From the NCBI GenBank assembly GCA_910587325.1, contig CAJUKB010000010.1:1-51926 (forward strand): 51,926 nt of DNA. Direction: 5' to 3'. Under the pieces are notes generated by a model that was not told where the DNA came from, searched no databases, and saw only the letters and a program-made list of their open reading frames with translations. The stretch comes from an uncultured Bacilli bacterium (GTDB lineage: Bacteria; Bacillota_I; Bacilli_A; RF39; UBA660). Position 1 is the stretch's first letter. Each line of letters begins with the position of its first letter. The position numbers were made by a program, and so were the translations under genes. This document shows positions 16,586-23,593 of the stretch, piece after piece.

Positions 16586-17626
16586 TTCTTCAAGATTATC
16601 TCCAAAAATAAACGCATAGGCCTCGTTATATTTATCTTGTAATTGCTTTTGTTCTCTATCTAATTTTTTCCAAACTTCTGCTTGAGATATTTTAATACGA
16701 ACTTCTGCTCCTGTAGAAGTAAGAGTCGTTTCTTTTTCGTCTTCTATTTTCTGTATATGTTTGGTAGAAAATATAATTCTATCTTTTTCCTCAATTAAAT
16801 AATTGTATTGACATATGGTATAAAGATTTTCCATAATATTGGTCAAATCGTTTGCAGAAATATTTCTATTATATCTTTCTTCTACTTTATCTATGTAGTT
16901 AGCCATTGAATCAATAAATTTTTCAGATACATTCTTATTTACTTTCATTTTTTCTGTCACTTCTAAATTACTATGTAAAGCATCATAGTTTCTCTTAAAA
17001 GCATTTATTCTTTCTTTCAATGTATTCCATTGTTCTATATTAAAAATTTGGATTTTTCCTTCTAGAAATTCTTTTTTTAGATTTTCAGCATCTCTTATAT
17101 AACTTTCTAGTAAATTTATTTTTTCTTTTCTTGTACCATAAATAAAAATATGTGCTTGTACATATTCATTCTTTAACTTCATTTGATTTTGACATGAATC
17201 TTCAAAATTTTTAAAATCACTTTTTTTAATGCGATAACTTCTATTCAAAATATCTGTTACATCTAAATAAGGAATACCTTGATTCTTTTCTAATTCGTAA
17301 TTCTCTGCCAACTCTCTTCTATAGAAAATAAGATGATAAAAACGACAAAGGGCTTTTAACTGATAAACAATCGTTTTTAAGTTTGCTTCATTTATATTAT
17401 TTTTATAACTATTTTCTATTCTTTTCATAGATTGCCACATTAAACTTAAATAATCTCGGCAATTCTGAACGATTATACTTTCTCTTTCATCTTTTGCATA
17501 CAAATCTCCTAAGTGATAAATTGTCGATTTTAATTCTTCCCAATCTTCTTTAGTTTGCACTAAAATTCTATCTTCAAGGAATTCTCTTTCGTGTTCTTTT
17601 GTCTTTTCTATAAACTCTTGATTCAA
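16568..17626 (-). CDS. Hypothetical helical protein with an internal duplication
   Basis: Not recognised. About 352 residues, almost entirely alpha-helical and charged, without signal or membrane segments. It consists of two diverged repeats of about 165 residues. REFLEDRILVQTKEDWEELK near the start matches KEFLEGKIQIFNIEQWNTLK in the middle. NNINEANLKTIVYQLKALC matches RNISANDLTNIMENLYTIC. YVQAHIFIYGTRKEK matches YNEAYAFIFGDNLEEAK. A TTG start at 17626 fits AGGAAGTGA upstream better than the GTG at 17635, which lies inside it. It is 12 bases after trmB and probably cotranscribed with it. Confidence 0.75.
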   Translation of the reverse strand: MNQEFIEKTKEHEREFLEDRILVQTKEDWEELKSTIYHLGDLYAKDERESIIVQNCRDYLSLMWQSMKRIENSYKNNINEANLKTIVYQLKALCRFYHLIFYRRELAENYELEKNQGIPYLDVTDILNRSYRIKKSDFKNFEDSCQNQMKLKNEYVQAHIFIYGTRKEKINLLESYIRDAENLKKEFLEGKIQIFNIEQWNTLKERINAFKRNYDALHSNLEVTEKMKVNKNVSEKFIDSMANYIDKVEERYNRNISANDLTNIMENLYTICQYNYLIEEKDRIIFSTKHIQKIEDEKETTLTSTGAEVRIKISQAEVWKKLDREQKQLQDKYNEAYAFIFGDNLEEAKRGM

Positions 17627-17638
17627 AGTAATCACTTC

Positions 17639-18277
17639 CTAATCTCTAAAACTTGCATCAACATAATAAATGGGACGATGTTCTTTATAATATTGCACTT
17701 CAAAATCCGTCATTAAATTTGGGATTTTTCTCTCATCATGGTGTAAATCTAAACTAACACGCTCAAATGTATACCAATATTTGCTTAAATTTTCTAGCGA
17801 AGAAGCAAATAAAATTTTGTTGTCAGTTTTTAAAATAATGTGTTTGTTTTTCTTAAAAATACGATCATATAGTTTTAAATAATTCATAGAAGTAAATCTT
17901 TTTTTCTCATCTTGCTTTTTTGGCCATGGCTCTGAGAATGTTAAATAAATAGTATCAATTTCACGTCCAAAAAACTCAGCAATGTTATTGGCATCTGCAC
18001 AAATGATTTTCAAATTATTTAGTTTTTTTGTACCAATATTTTTAATAGCGGTTGCTGTTTGTGACCCATCTATTTCAAGTCCAATAAAGTTTTTATTGGG
18101 ATATGCCTTTGCCATCTCTATAATAAATATTCCTCTACCCATACCAAGTTCTAAACAAATAGGATTATTGTTGCCAAACACTTGATTCCAATGATTTTTA
18201 TGACTACTTGGATTTTTAATAACATAATGACTATCTTCTAAAATGTGCTTGGCACCCTTTACAACATTGTATCGCAT
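17639..18277 (-). CDS. trmB: tRNA (guanine-N7-)-methyltransferase
   Basis: Methylates G46 of tRNAs using S-adenosylmethionine. The 212-aa protein shows the Rossmann SAM-binding segment CLELGMGRGIFI, GLEIDGSQTATAI, the family motif LTFSEPWPKK, and a C-terminal MTDFEVQYYKEHRPIYY. The ATG at 18277 is seven bases after AGAGGTG; the GTG at 18286 is in that site. A clear promoter lies upstream. Confidence 0.95.
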   Translation of the reverse strand: MRYNVVKGAKHILEDSHYVIKNPSSHKNHWNQVFGNNNPICLELGMGRGIFIIEMAKAYPNKNFIGLEIDGSQTATAIKNIGTKKLNNLKIICADANNIAEFFGREIDTIYLTFSEPWPKKQDEKKRFTSMNYLKLYDRIFKKNKHIILKTDNKILFASSLENLSKYWYTFERVSLDLHHDERKIPNLMTDFEVQYYKEHRPIYYVDASFRD

Positions 18278-18295
18278 TTTTAACACCTCTTATTC

Positions 18296-18324
18296 ATTTT
18301 ATCAAATTGCACTAGAAATGTCTA
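18296..18324 (-). promoter_or_regulatory. trmB promoter
   Basis: Minus strand TAGACA (18324-18319), 17-base spacer, TAAAAT (18301-18296), about 20 bases before the start codon. Confidence 0.65.
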
Positions 18325-18477
18325 ATTAGTTTCTAAAATATTATAATAACCCACAAATCACCATTGCTTTTCTCCTGCTATTCCTATACAATGAATTTAA
18401 GAGCACATAGTTGATGTTCTTCCTCAGTTCATTTATATTTAATTTCATTATTTATACTTGAAAGTGAGGTGATGTCC

Positions 18478-18615
18478 ATGAAACAAAAAGATTTTATTCT
18501 GGAGGATTATGGAGTATCTAGTTATTCTTGTTGTATTACTAGTGATTATTTCTCGCATAGACAACAACAAGAGATAACGAAAAGAACACCCTTGGGTGTT
18601 CAACGTCTAACATAA
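18478..18615 (+). CDS. Small overlapping leader-type ORF of a candidate type I toxin locus
   Basis: A 45-codon plus-strand frame (MKQKDFILEDYGV...) with a very good site, GAGGTG, six bases upstream. Its C-terminal part is charged and resembles nothing I know. Its interest is the arrangement: a second, hydrophobic 22-residue frame starts 31 bases inside it in the +1 frame with its own GGAGG. Overlapping frames of this kind resemble the mok/hok leader-toxin layout. TATACT at 18453-18458 is a possible -10. Whether it is translated as a protein or only for coupling is unknown. Confidence 0.45.
   Translation: MKQKDFILEDYGVSSYSCCITSDYFSHRQQQEITKRTPLGVQRLT
18509..18577 (+). CDS. 22-residue hydrophobic peptide, candidate type I toxin
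   Basis: The frame begins MEYLVILVVLLVIIS and ends in charged residues (RIDNNKR), a single membrane helix with a basic tail as in Fst/hok-like small toxins. The start is four bases after a perfect GGAGG (18501-18505). It lies wholly inside the 45-codon ORF in another frame. An oppositely oriented promoter and terminator predict an antisense RNA over the 3' part of this transcript. No sequence family is assigned; the call rests on architecture. Confidence 0.5.
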   Translation: MEYLVILVVLLVIISRIDNNKR

Positions 18616-18656
18616 TGGACTGAGGACACCGACAAAGTGCCTACTCGCCTTGTCCT
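18580..18656 (-). ncRNA. Candidate antisense antitoxin RNA
   Basis: A minus-strand promoter (TTGCAT 18692-18687, 18-base spacer, TATAAT 18668-18663) would start an RNA near 18656. A strong hairpin (GAACACCC 18601-18594, loop AA, GGGTGTTC 18591-18584) followed by TTTT on the minus strand would end it near 18580, giving about 75 bases. The T-run is present only on this strand. Inside are alternative stems AGGACA/TGTCCT (18623-18628 and 18651-18656). It overlaps the 3' end and trailer of the small plus-strand ORFs. Confidence 0.5.
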
Positions 18657-18662
18657 AACCAT

Positions 18663-18692
18663 ATTATATACATAAAATAGATAAAAATGCAA
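18663..18692 (-). promoter_or_regulatory. Promoter of the candidate antisense RNA
   Basis: Minus strand TTGCAT, 18 bases, perfect TATAAT, in the otherwise empty region between the toxin ORFs and rpmA. No minus-strand ORF follows it. Confidence 0.55.
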
Positions 18693-18722
18693 ATTTTTGT
18701 TATAAAAATCATTTTCTAACCA

Positions 18723-18754
18723 TTATAAAAGCGTATTACTTAACGTATACGCTT
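18723..18754 (-). terminator. rplU-prp-rpmA operon terminator
   Basis: Minus-strand AAGCGTAT (18754-18747) pairs with ATACGCTT (18736-18729), followed by TTTAT. The stem includes the last rpmA codons. It may also stop plus-strand transcription from the toxin locus. Confidence 0.7.
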
Positions 18755-19020
18755 GCTTTCTTTTTATCTCTTCCTAATCTTTCGAATTTAACTACACCAT
18801 CTATTTTAGCAAATAAAGTGTGGTCTTTTCCCATTCCAACGTTAGTACCTGGATAAATTTTAGTTCCTCTTTGACGATAGATAATAGAACCTGCAGTTAC
18901 AAACTGTCCATCACTTGCTTTCGCACCAAGACGTCTTCCGGCACTATCACGACCGTTCTTTGTAGAACCTTGTGCTTTAATATGAGCAAAACGTTGTATA
19001 TTAAATGCAAACTTTAACAT
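18736..19020 (-). CDS. rpmA: Ribosomal protein L27 with cleavable N-terminal leader
   Basis: Large-subunit protein near the peptidyl-transferase centre. The 94-aa product has the Firmicutes leader MLKFAFNIQRF followed by AHIKAQGSTKNGRDSAGRRL, so the mature N-terminus should begin at Ala12 after removal by Prp, encoded just upstream. The rest (GSIIYRQRGTKIYPG, then VGMGKDHTLFA) is typical. GGAG precedes the start. Last gene of rplU-prp-rpmA. Confidence 0.97.
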   Translation of the reverse strand: MLKFAFNIQRFAHIKAQGSTKNGRDSAGRRLGAKASDGQFVTAGSIIYRQRGTKIYPGTNVGMGKDHTLFAKIDGVVKFERLGRDKKKASVYVK

Positions 19021-19023
19021 TCG

Positions 19024-19329
19024 CTATTCTCCTTCCATTTTTATATTTTTTTGATATTGTCTTTCAATTTCTTTTAAAAGATTTAACATATTTTCTAATA
19101 AAGTGTCGGTAATTTTATCGTGTTCTAACACCTGAATTTCAAGTGTATCCCCATCATCGGTTACTTGAATGGTTTCCTTAAAAGAAAGAATGGCATTCAC
19201 ACTTGTTGTGACAACACTTGATACAGCTGCACAGACAATGTCAGTTCCTGACTCACTATATCCCGAATGTCCACGAATTAAAATACGTTTCATACTTTCG
19301 TTTTCTTTTTCTACTTTTACCTTAATCAT
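19024..19329 (-). CDS. prp: Prp, cysteine protease for L27 leader processing
   Basis: Ribosomal-processing cysteine protease (YsxB family), 101 aa. It has the catalytic His in RGHSGYSESG and the catalytic Cys in TDIVCAAVSSVV. Encoded between rplU and rpmA as in other Firmicutes that make L27 with a leader. The ATG follows the rplU stop by two bases, suggesting coupled translation. Confidence 0.93.
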   Translation of the reverse strand: MIKVKVEKENESMKRILIRGHSGYSESGTDIVCAAVSSVVTTSVNAILSFKETIQVTDDGDTLEIQVLEHDKITDTLLENMLNLLKEIERQYQKNIKMEGE

Positions 19330-19331
19330 AA

Positions 19332-19634
19332 TTATTTAACTTCAATTTTTTTAACCACTAATTTTGTGTAAGGTTGTCTATGTCCTTGTTTATTACGATA
19401 TTTCTTTTTAGGTTTGTATTTGAAAACAACAATTTTCTTTTGTTTCCCATGTTTTTCAACATTACAAATTACTTTTGCACCACTAACATAAGGTGTTCCA
19501 GCTTTTCCATCTACAAATAAAACATCTGTAAATGTTACGTCTTTGCCAGCTTCTGCCTCTAATTTTTCAACGTAGATGACATCCCCTTCAGTTACATAGT
19601 ATTGTTTTCCACCTGTCGTAAATATAGCTTTCAT
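19332..19634 (-). CDS. rplU: Ribosomal protein L21
   Basis: Full-length (100 aa) L21, beginning MKAIFTTGGKQYYVTEGD and with the C-terminal KPKKKYRNKQGHRQPYTK typical of the 23S rRNA-binding part. GGAGGT precedes the start. First gene of the operon, behind a 100-base leader and a strong promoter. Confidence 0.97.
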   Translation of the reverse strand: MKAIFTTGGKQYYVTEGDVIYVEKLEAEAGKDVTFTDVLFVDGKAGTPYVSGAKVICNVEKHGKQKKIVVFKYKPKKKYRNKQGHRQPYTKLVVKKIEVK

Positions 19635-19736
19635 TTCTTACCTCCTTCATTTATAAGACTCGCTGTTAAGGCAACTTCAACGTTTTCAACCTTTTCCATG
19701 CGGTTTTAGAAAGAAAAGCCCTTCCAAACAATCCAA
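19635..19736 (-). ncRNA. Candidate L21 leader (autoregulatory 5' UTR)
   Basis: About 100 bases lie between the rplU promoter and start with no ORF, containing short complementary stretches and a CATGGAAAAGGTTGAAAA-type segment on the minus strand. Position and size match the L21 leader described in Bacilli, thought to bind L21. I cannot run a covariance model, so this is a positional call. Confidence 0.5.
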
Positions 19737-19765
19737 ATTCTATCAAAAATAAGAGTGAATGTCAA
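19737..19765 (-). promoter_or_regulatory. rplU operon promoter
   Basis: Minus strand TTGACA (19765-19760), exactly 17 bases, TAGAAT (19742-19737). It lies across the end of the spoIVFB-like coding region. Confidence 0.8.
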
Positions 19766-20522
19766 ACTTTTCCCTTAAGATTTCTTTTTCATGCTTGTAT
19801 TTTTCATGATTTTTAAAAAAATGCAAAGTTTCTTTTTTTAACAAGCCAATATCTTGCATTTCGTTATGTTCTATTTTTTTATAAGGAATGGCATACAAGT
19901 ACCTTTCTAACAAAAACTTATTTTTAAAATATTCTTTTTTTCGATAAAAATCAATGATTTTATACATTAAAAAACTAATGACAATCATCCCGTTTAAATT
20001 GCTTTTGATATTATAAAGAATAAAAAGAAACAAAAAGAAAATAGAAGTGTAGTTTGCAAGTGTAAGCGTTTTGGCATAAGGCAAAAATTTTTGAAACAGA
20101 AGCAATATTATCTCTCCCCCATCCAAAGGACGTATAGGAAGCAAATTAAAAAGAAGAATGCTTTTATTATAATAATTAAAGATAGTATAGGTATTTTCTA
20201 AAATGAAACCTTTTTGATAAAGAAAAGTAAATAAAAGAAACAAAAGGATTTGAAATAACATTCCTCCCATATAAATAAGTAAATCTTTATTAATGGGAGA
20301 ATTAATCATTTTTTCAGTGGTAGTAATCCCACCAAAAGGAAAAATTTCTACTTTTACAATTTCATAATGAAACCATTTTAAAAAGAAGATATGTCCTATT
20401 TCATGAACCAAAACAATACAAAAAATAAGGAGTATGTTTTTAATAAAACCGGTTAGTAAAAAACTTAAAAAGATAAAGTAACTTAAAGAATTGATTTTAA
20501 ATTTATTGTATGTATTTCTCAT
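19743..20522 (-). CDS. spoIVFB: SpoIVFB-like site-2 intramembrane metalloprotease (M50)
   Basis: Multi-membrane-pass zinc protease with VHEIGHIFF (HExxH) and NLLPIRPLDGGEI (third ligand Asp), the M50 signatures. In B. subtilis SpoIVFB cleaves pro-sigma-K in the outer forespore membrane. It sits directly after a SpoIVFA-like gene and before rplU, the same order as B. subtilis. The C-terminus lacks an obvious CBS domain and ends in a charged helical tail. I favour the ATG at 20522; the frame is open to 20540 and overlaps the upstream gene either way. No pro-sigma-K substrate is in the window. Confidence 0.85.
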   Translation of the reverse strand: MRNTYNKFKINSLSYFIFLSFLLTGFIKNILLIFCIVLVHEIGHIFFLKWFHYEIVKVEIFPFGGITTTEKMINSPINKDLLIYMGGMLFQILLFLLFTFLYQKGFILENTYTIFNYYNKSILLFNLLPIRPLDGGEIILLLFQKFLPYAKTLTLANYTSIFFLFLFILYNIKSNLNGMIVISFLMYKIIDFYRKKEYFKNKFLLERYLYAIPYKKIEHNEMQDIGLLKKETLHFFKNHEKYKHEKEILREKFDIHSYF

Positions 20523-21126
20523 AACTAATATATTCACCATTTTCCATAAAGGTTAAAACGGCTTTTTGATTGTTAAACTCTCCGACCAAACTATTTTTTT
20601 CGACGTAATCGTACATCGTCACATTGTAATTAGAAAGATTAGAATACCAAATATCAACTCCATCAATTCCTTGAATAATCATTGTTCTGCCAAGCCCTTC
20701 TTTTTCTCCTAAGAAGACGACTACTCCACTTTCTAGAAAGTTATAAGTATTGGAGTTTAAAGAAACCAAAAACGAATCCCCTTCTTTTTCTATTGTGGAA
20801 TAATTTTTATCATTTATGGAAACAGGTATGGAATTGTTTACTTTTTCTGGAATAATATTTCCAAAATACTTGGCATATAAATTGTTAATTTTCGTAAATG
20901 CAAGCGTTTCATTAAAAAAATAATTTTTAAATGTTAAAAGATTTGCATCACTTAGATTGGTAAAAATCGCACACAACAAAACTAAAATGACACTTAAAAG
21001 CGTTCTTGTAAATAATCCAGCTATGTATTTAGATGGTTCTTTTACTTGTTTTTTTTGCTTATAATTTACAAAATTCATTCTTTTACTTCTAATACGACGC
21101 ATGTGTTCTGAAAGCAAATTGTCCAT
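20503..21126 (-). CDS. spoIVFA: SpoIVFA-like membrane protein with degenerate M23 domain
   Basis: A 207-aa protein with a basic cytosolic start (MRRIRSKRMNFVNYKQKK), one membrane helix (TLLSVILVLLCAIF) and an extracytoplasmic LytM/M23-like beta domain (VVFLGEKEGLGRTMIIQG, then VDIWYSNLSNYNV). The domain lacks the HxxxD and HxH zinc ligands, as in SpoIVFA. SpoIVFA holds the IVFB protease inactive until SpoIVB cleaves it; a SpoIVB homologue is encoded at 23594. Identity rests on domain form plus gene order. Confidence 0.7.
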   Translation of the reverse strand: MDNLLSEHMRRIRSKRMNFVNYKQKKQVKEPSKYIAGLFTRTLLSVILVLLCAIFTNLSDANLLTFKNYFFNETLAFTKINNLYAKYFGNIIPEKVNNSIPVSINDKNYSTIEKEGDSFLVSLNSNTYNFLESGVVVFLGEKEGLGRTMIIQGIDGVDIWYSNLSNYNVTMYDYVEKNSLVGEFNNQKAVLTFMENGEYISYEKYIQ

Positions 21127-21155
21127 ATATCTTCACCATTACATCTTATGAAAAA

Positions 21156-21521
21156 TTAAAATCTTTTATGCATAATGAAAATAAGGAGGAGATTTAAAAA
21201 AAATCCAAATATTTCAAAAACAAATGTATGAAAGAAAAGAAATACAAACAGCTTATAAAAGATATAAAGAATGAAAAAACGCATATAAATGCTTCCTATT
21301 CTATAAAAGGAGCCTTTTATCTTTCGATTTAAAAGATACAAAATACTATACAAAAGAAAGAATCTTCCACGAGCAAGGAGTAAGAAATCGATTAGGAATA
21401 TACTAAAAAAATAGACCCATTTTTTTTCTTTTTTCTCTAGCAAAGAATGCAATAAAATGTCTGTTTTAAAGCCTGTGTAGTTATAAAAACAAGCATCTAA
21501 TATAAAATAGAAAAACGTCAT
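21156..21521 (-). CDS. mreD: MreD-like membrane protein
   Basis: Very hydrophobic 121-aa protein with about four membrane helices, following mreC with an ATGA start/stop overlap. MreD is part of the elongasome that positions wall synthesis. It is shorter than typical MreD (about 160-170 aa) and poorly conserved, so the name depends on context. Confidence 0.65.
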   Translation of the reverse strand: MTFFYFILDACFYNYTGFKTDILLHSLLEKKEKKWVYFFSIFLIDFLLLARGRFFLLYSILYLLNRKIKGSFYRIGSIYMRFFILYIFYKLFVFLFFHTFVFEIFGFFLNLLLIFIMHKRF

Positions 21522-22186
21522 TCTTGACCTCGCAAGTCGGTAATGACACTGATGTATTTTAAATTTTCAAAATCCACGGCAGGTGTTACTTTAATGAGTT
21601 TTTCTATTTCGTAATTATCAAAACTTACTTCCTTTACCTCTCCAATTAAGATTTTTTCAGGGTAAATCGAAATATCACTAGTATAAACCAAATCTCCTAC
21701 TTCTACCTCTCCTTTATTATTGATTCCTTTTATAAGCAATGTACCTTCTTCATATTTTAAAATTCCGTAATTTTCATTTATTTTTACAGATAAATTTAAA
21801 TTGTTCTGAATTAGCAAATCCACTTCACTACTATGAGCATTTACTTTGGAAATAATGCCAACCAAACCATATTCGTTAATGACTAGATTTTTTTCTTGGT
21901 AACCATCCTTACTTCCTTTATAGATGGTAATATGTTTACCTAGATCATAAATATCCCGGAATAAGATTTTAGAATTGCTTACATTGTAGGGTACAGAATC
22001 ATTATATCCATAAGAACTAGTAAGTTCCTTATATTTTTCCTCTATTACTTCATTTTTGATAGCACATACTTGTTCTTCTGTTTTTGACGTAAGACTTGCC
22101 TTAAATAATAAAGCATAGATTTCTTCTTTTAATAAGATTGCTACAATAATAAGAAGTATAAAAACCATTTTTCCTTTTTTTGTCAT
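21518..22186 (-). CDS. mreC: Rod shape-determining protein MreC
   Basis: Bitopic membrane protein: N-terminal helix (MVFILLIIVAILL), a short coiled coil (EEQVCAIKNEVIEEKYKEL), then the beta-barrel domain with NEYGLVGIISKVNAHSSEV and LVYTSDISIYPEKILIGEV, typical of MreC. I start at the ATG at 22186, after GGTGAGG. mreB, normally upstream, is missing: radC lies directly before it. The stop is TGA, overlapping the mreD start. Confidence 0.9.
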   Translation of the reverse strand: MTKKGKMVFILLIIVAILLKEEIYALLFKASLTSKTEEQVCAIKNEVIEEKYKELTSSYGYNDSVPYNVSNSKILFRDIYDLGKHITIYKGSKDGYQEKNLVINEYGLVGIISKVNAHSSEVDLLIQNNLNLSVKINENYGILKYEEGTLLIKGINNKGEVEVGDLVYTSDISIYPEKILIGEVKEVSFDNYEIEKLIKVTPAVDFENLKYISVITDLRGQE

Positions 22187-22224
22187 ACGCCTCACCATTT
22201 TTAGTATGGTGTATTTTTTTAAAA

Positions 22225-22905
22225 TTAAAGCATATGATGGTCAAAAAAACTAAAAAAATGCGTTTCACTGATAATAACATGGTCCATCAAAGGAATTCCA
22301 ATCATTTCGCCAATTTTCTTTATATTTTCAGTGAATTTTATGTCTTCATTACTTGGAGTTACATCTCCCGTAGGATGGTTGTGTACTAAAATAAGTTTTA
22401 CAGCACTATTTTTAATAGCAGCATTAAAAATTTCTCTTGGATGGGTGATGCTTTTATTTTGTGTTCCGATAAAAATAACTTCATCATGAATAACCTCGTT
22501 TTTCGTATTTAAAAATATAGCAAAAAGTTTTTCTTGTTTTAAATTAATGACTTTTGTGCGAAACAAATCATAAATATCTTCAGCATTGGTTATTTTGTCT
22601 TTTTGGCTTTGTCTTACATTGACTAATCTTTTTCCAAGTTCGATACATGCTAGTATGGAAATGGCTTTGGCTTCTTTAATTCCTTTTATTTTAATTAAGT
22701 CTTGGTAGGTAATGCTGTTTAAATCGTGAAAAGAATGAAGAGTTTTTACTAAACGAATAGCTAAATCTTTTACAGATTCTTCTTTATTTCCACATCTTAA
22801 AATAATGGCAATTAACTCTTCATTTGATAAATTCTCTGCTCCTTTTGCTTTTAATTTTTCGCGAGGTCTTTCATCTATTGGTAAATCTTTAATTTTGTAG
22901 CTCAT
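22225..22905 (-). CDS. radC: RadC/JAB-domain protein
   Basis: A 226-aa RadC family protein: an N-terminal helix-hairpin-helix-like part (LIKIKGIKEAKAISILACIELG) and a C-terminal JAB metalloprotease-like domain with the motif HNHPTGDVTPSNED. Its molecular role is uncertain despite the name. It precedes mreC as in B. subtilis and overlaps the SPOR gene by 17 bases. Confidence 0.93.
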   Translation of the reverse strand: MSYKIKDLPIDERPREKLKAKGAENLSNEELIAIILRCGNKEESVKDLAIRLVKTLHSFHDLNSITYQDLIKIKGIKEAKAISILACIELGKRLVNVRQSQKDKITNAEDIYDLFRTKVINLKQEKLFAIFLNTKNEVIHDEVIFIGTQNKSITHPREIFNAAIKNSAVKLILVHNHPTGDVTPSNEDIKFTENIKKIGEMIGIPLMDHVIISETHFFSFFDHHML

Positions 22906-23320
22906 TGTAGTAACTTTCTAGCATATTTTTAATGATTAACATTCTATTTTCTTCATTACTTTTTACAAGCAATTCGTCATATTTTTTGATTTCATTTAAA
23001 ATTTCTTCTGTTGTATCTAACTCTTTTATGTAGTAACTATAGTTTTCTTGGTCAAAGATAGAGGCAAGCATGTCTTTATTATCTATAGTAACACCAATAT
23101 AAATACGATAGTATTCTCCATCATATATGACTTTTCCTAAGGAAAAACGATTTCTGTAGTTATTTGCATTCTCTTTGTTTTTAAAAACCCCCACTTGAAA
23201 AGCATACAAAATCGGCTTATTTTTGGCTTCGGCTTTTTCTTTGATATTAAAGAAAAAAAGTCCTGCAAGTATTACCCCTAATAAGGAAGAAAATAATACA
23301 ATTTTAAACGTTTTTTTCAT
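22889..23320 (-). CDS. SPOR-domain membrane protein, SpoIIB-like by position
   Basis: A 143-aa protein with an N-terminal membrane anchor (IVLFSSLLGVILAGLFFF) and one SPOR-like repeat (YAFQVGVFKNKENANNYRNR, then VIYDGEYYRIYIGV). SPOR domains bind denuded peptidoglycan at division or engulfment septa. In B. subtilis spoIIB lies a little upstream of radC-mreB, which supports but does not prove the SpoIIB assignment. TAGGTGAT precedes the start. Confidence 0.7.
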   Translation of the reverse strand: MKKTFKIVLFSSLLGVILAGLFFFNIKEKAEAKNKPILYAFQVGVFKNKENANNYRNRFSLGKVIYDGEYYRIYIGVTIDNKDMLASIFDQENYSYYIKELDTTEEILNEIKKYDELLVKSNEENRMLIIKNMLESYYNELQN

Positions 23321-23396
23321 AACAAATCACCTACTACGTTTATAGCATAGAAAAAATTAAAAAAATGTCGGTTTGTGACATTTTACATAGTATTTT

Positions 23397-23583
23397 TTAA
23401 CATTTTTTCATTTCTTTTTTAGATAAATGTATATCTCTTACATATACGCTTTTATCCCAAAAGTTTTCACCATCAAAATAAGTAGATTACTATCTTTATC
23501 ATAGATATAATTCCAATATCCATCTACTTCAATTGTTTTCTATATTAACACACACTTCCCATTTTTCAAGTTAAAATTTCCAT
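23397..23583 (-). pseudogene. Degraded gene remnant
   Basis: The 270-base gap after spoIVB has no intact ORF. On the minus strand a plausible protein can be read through one stop and one frameshift. NLKNGKCVLI is followed by TAG, then KTIEVDGYWNYIYDKDSNLL, then after a one-base shift FDGENFWDKSVYVRDIHLSK up to a final stop at 23397. The frame begins in register with the spoIVB stop. The family is unknown. Confidence 0.45.
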
Positions 23584-23593
23584 TAAAAAAGGC

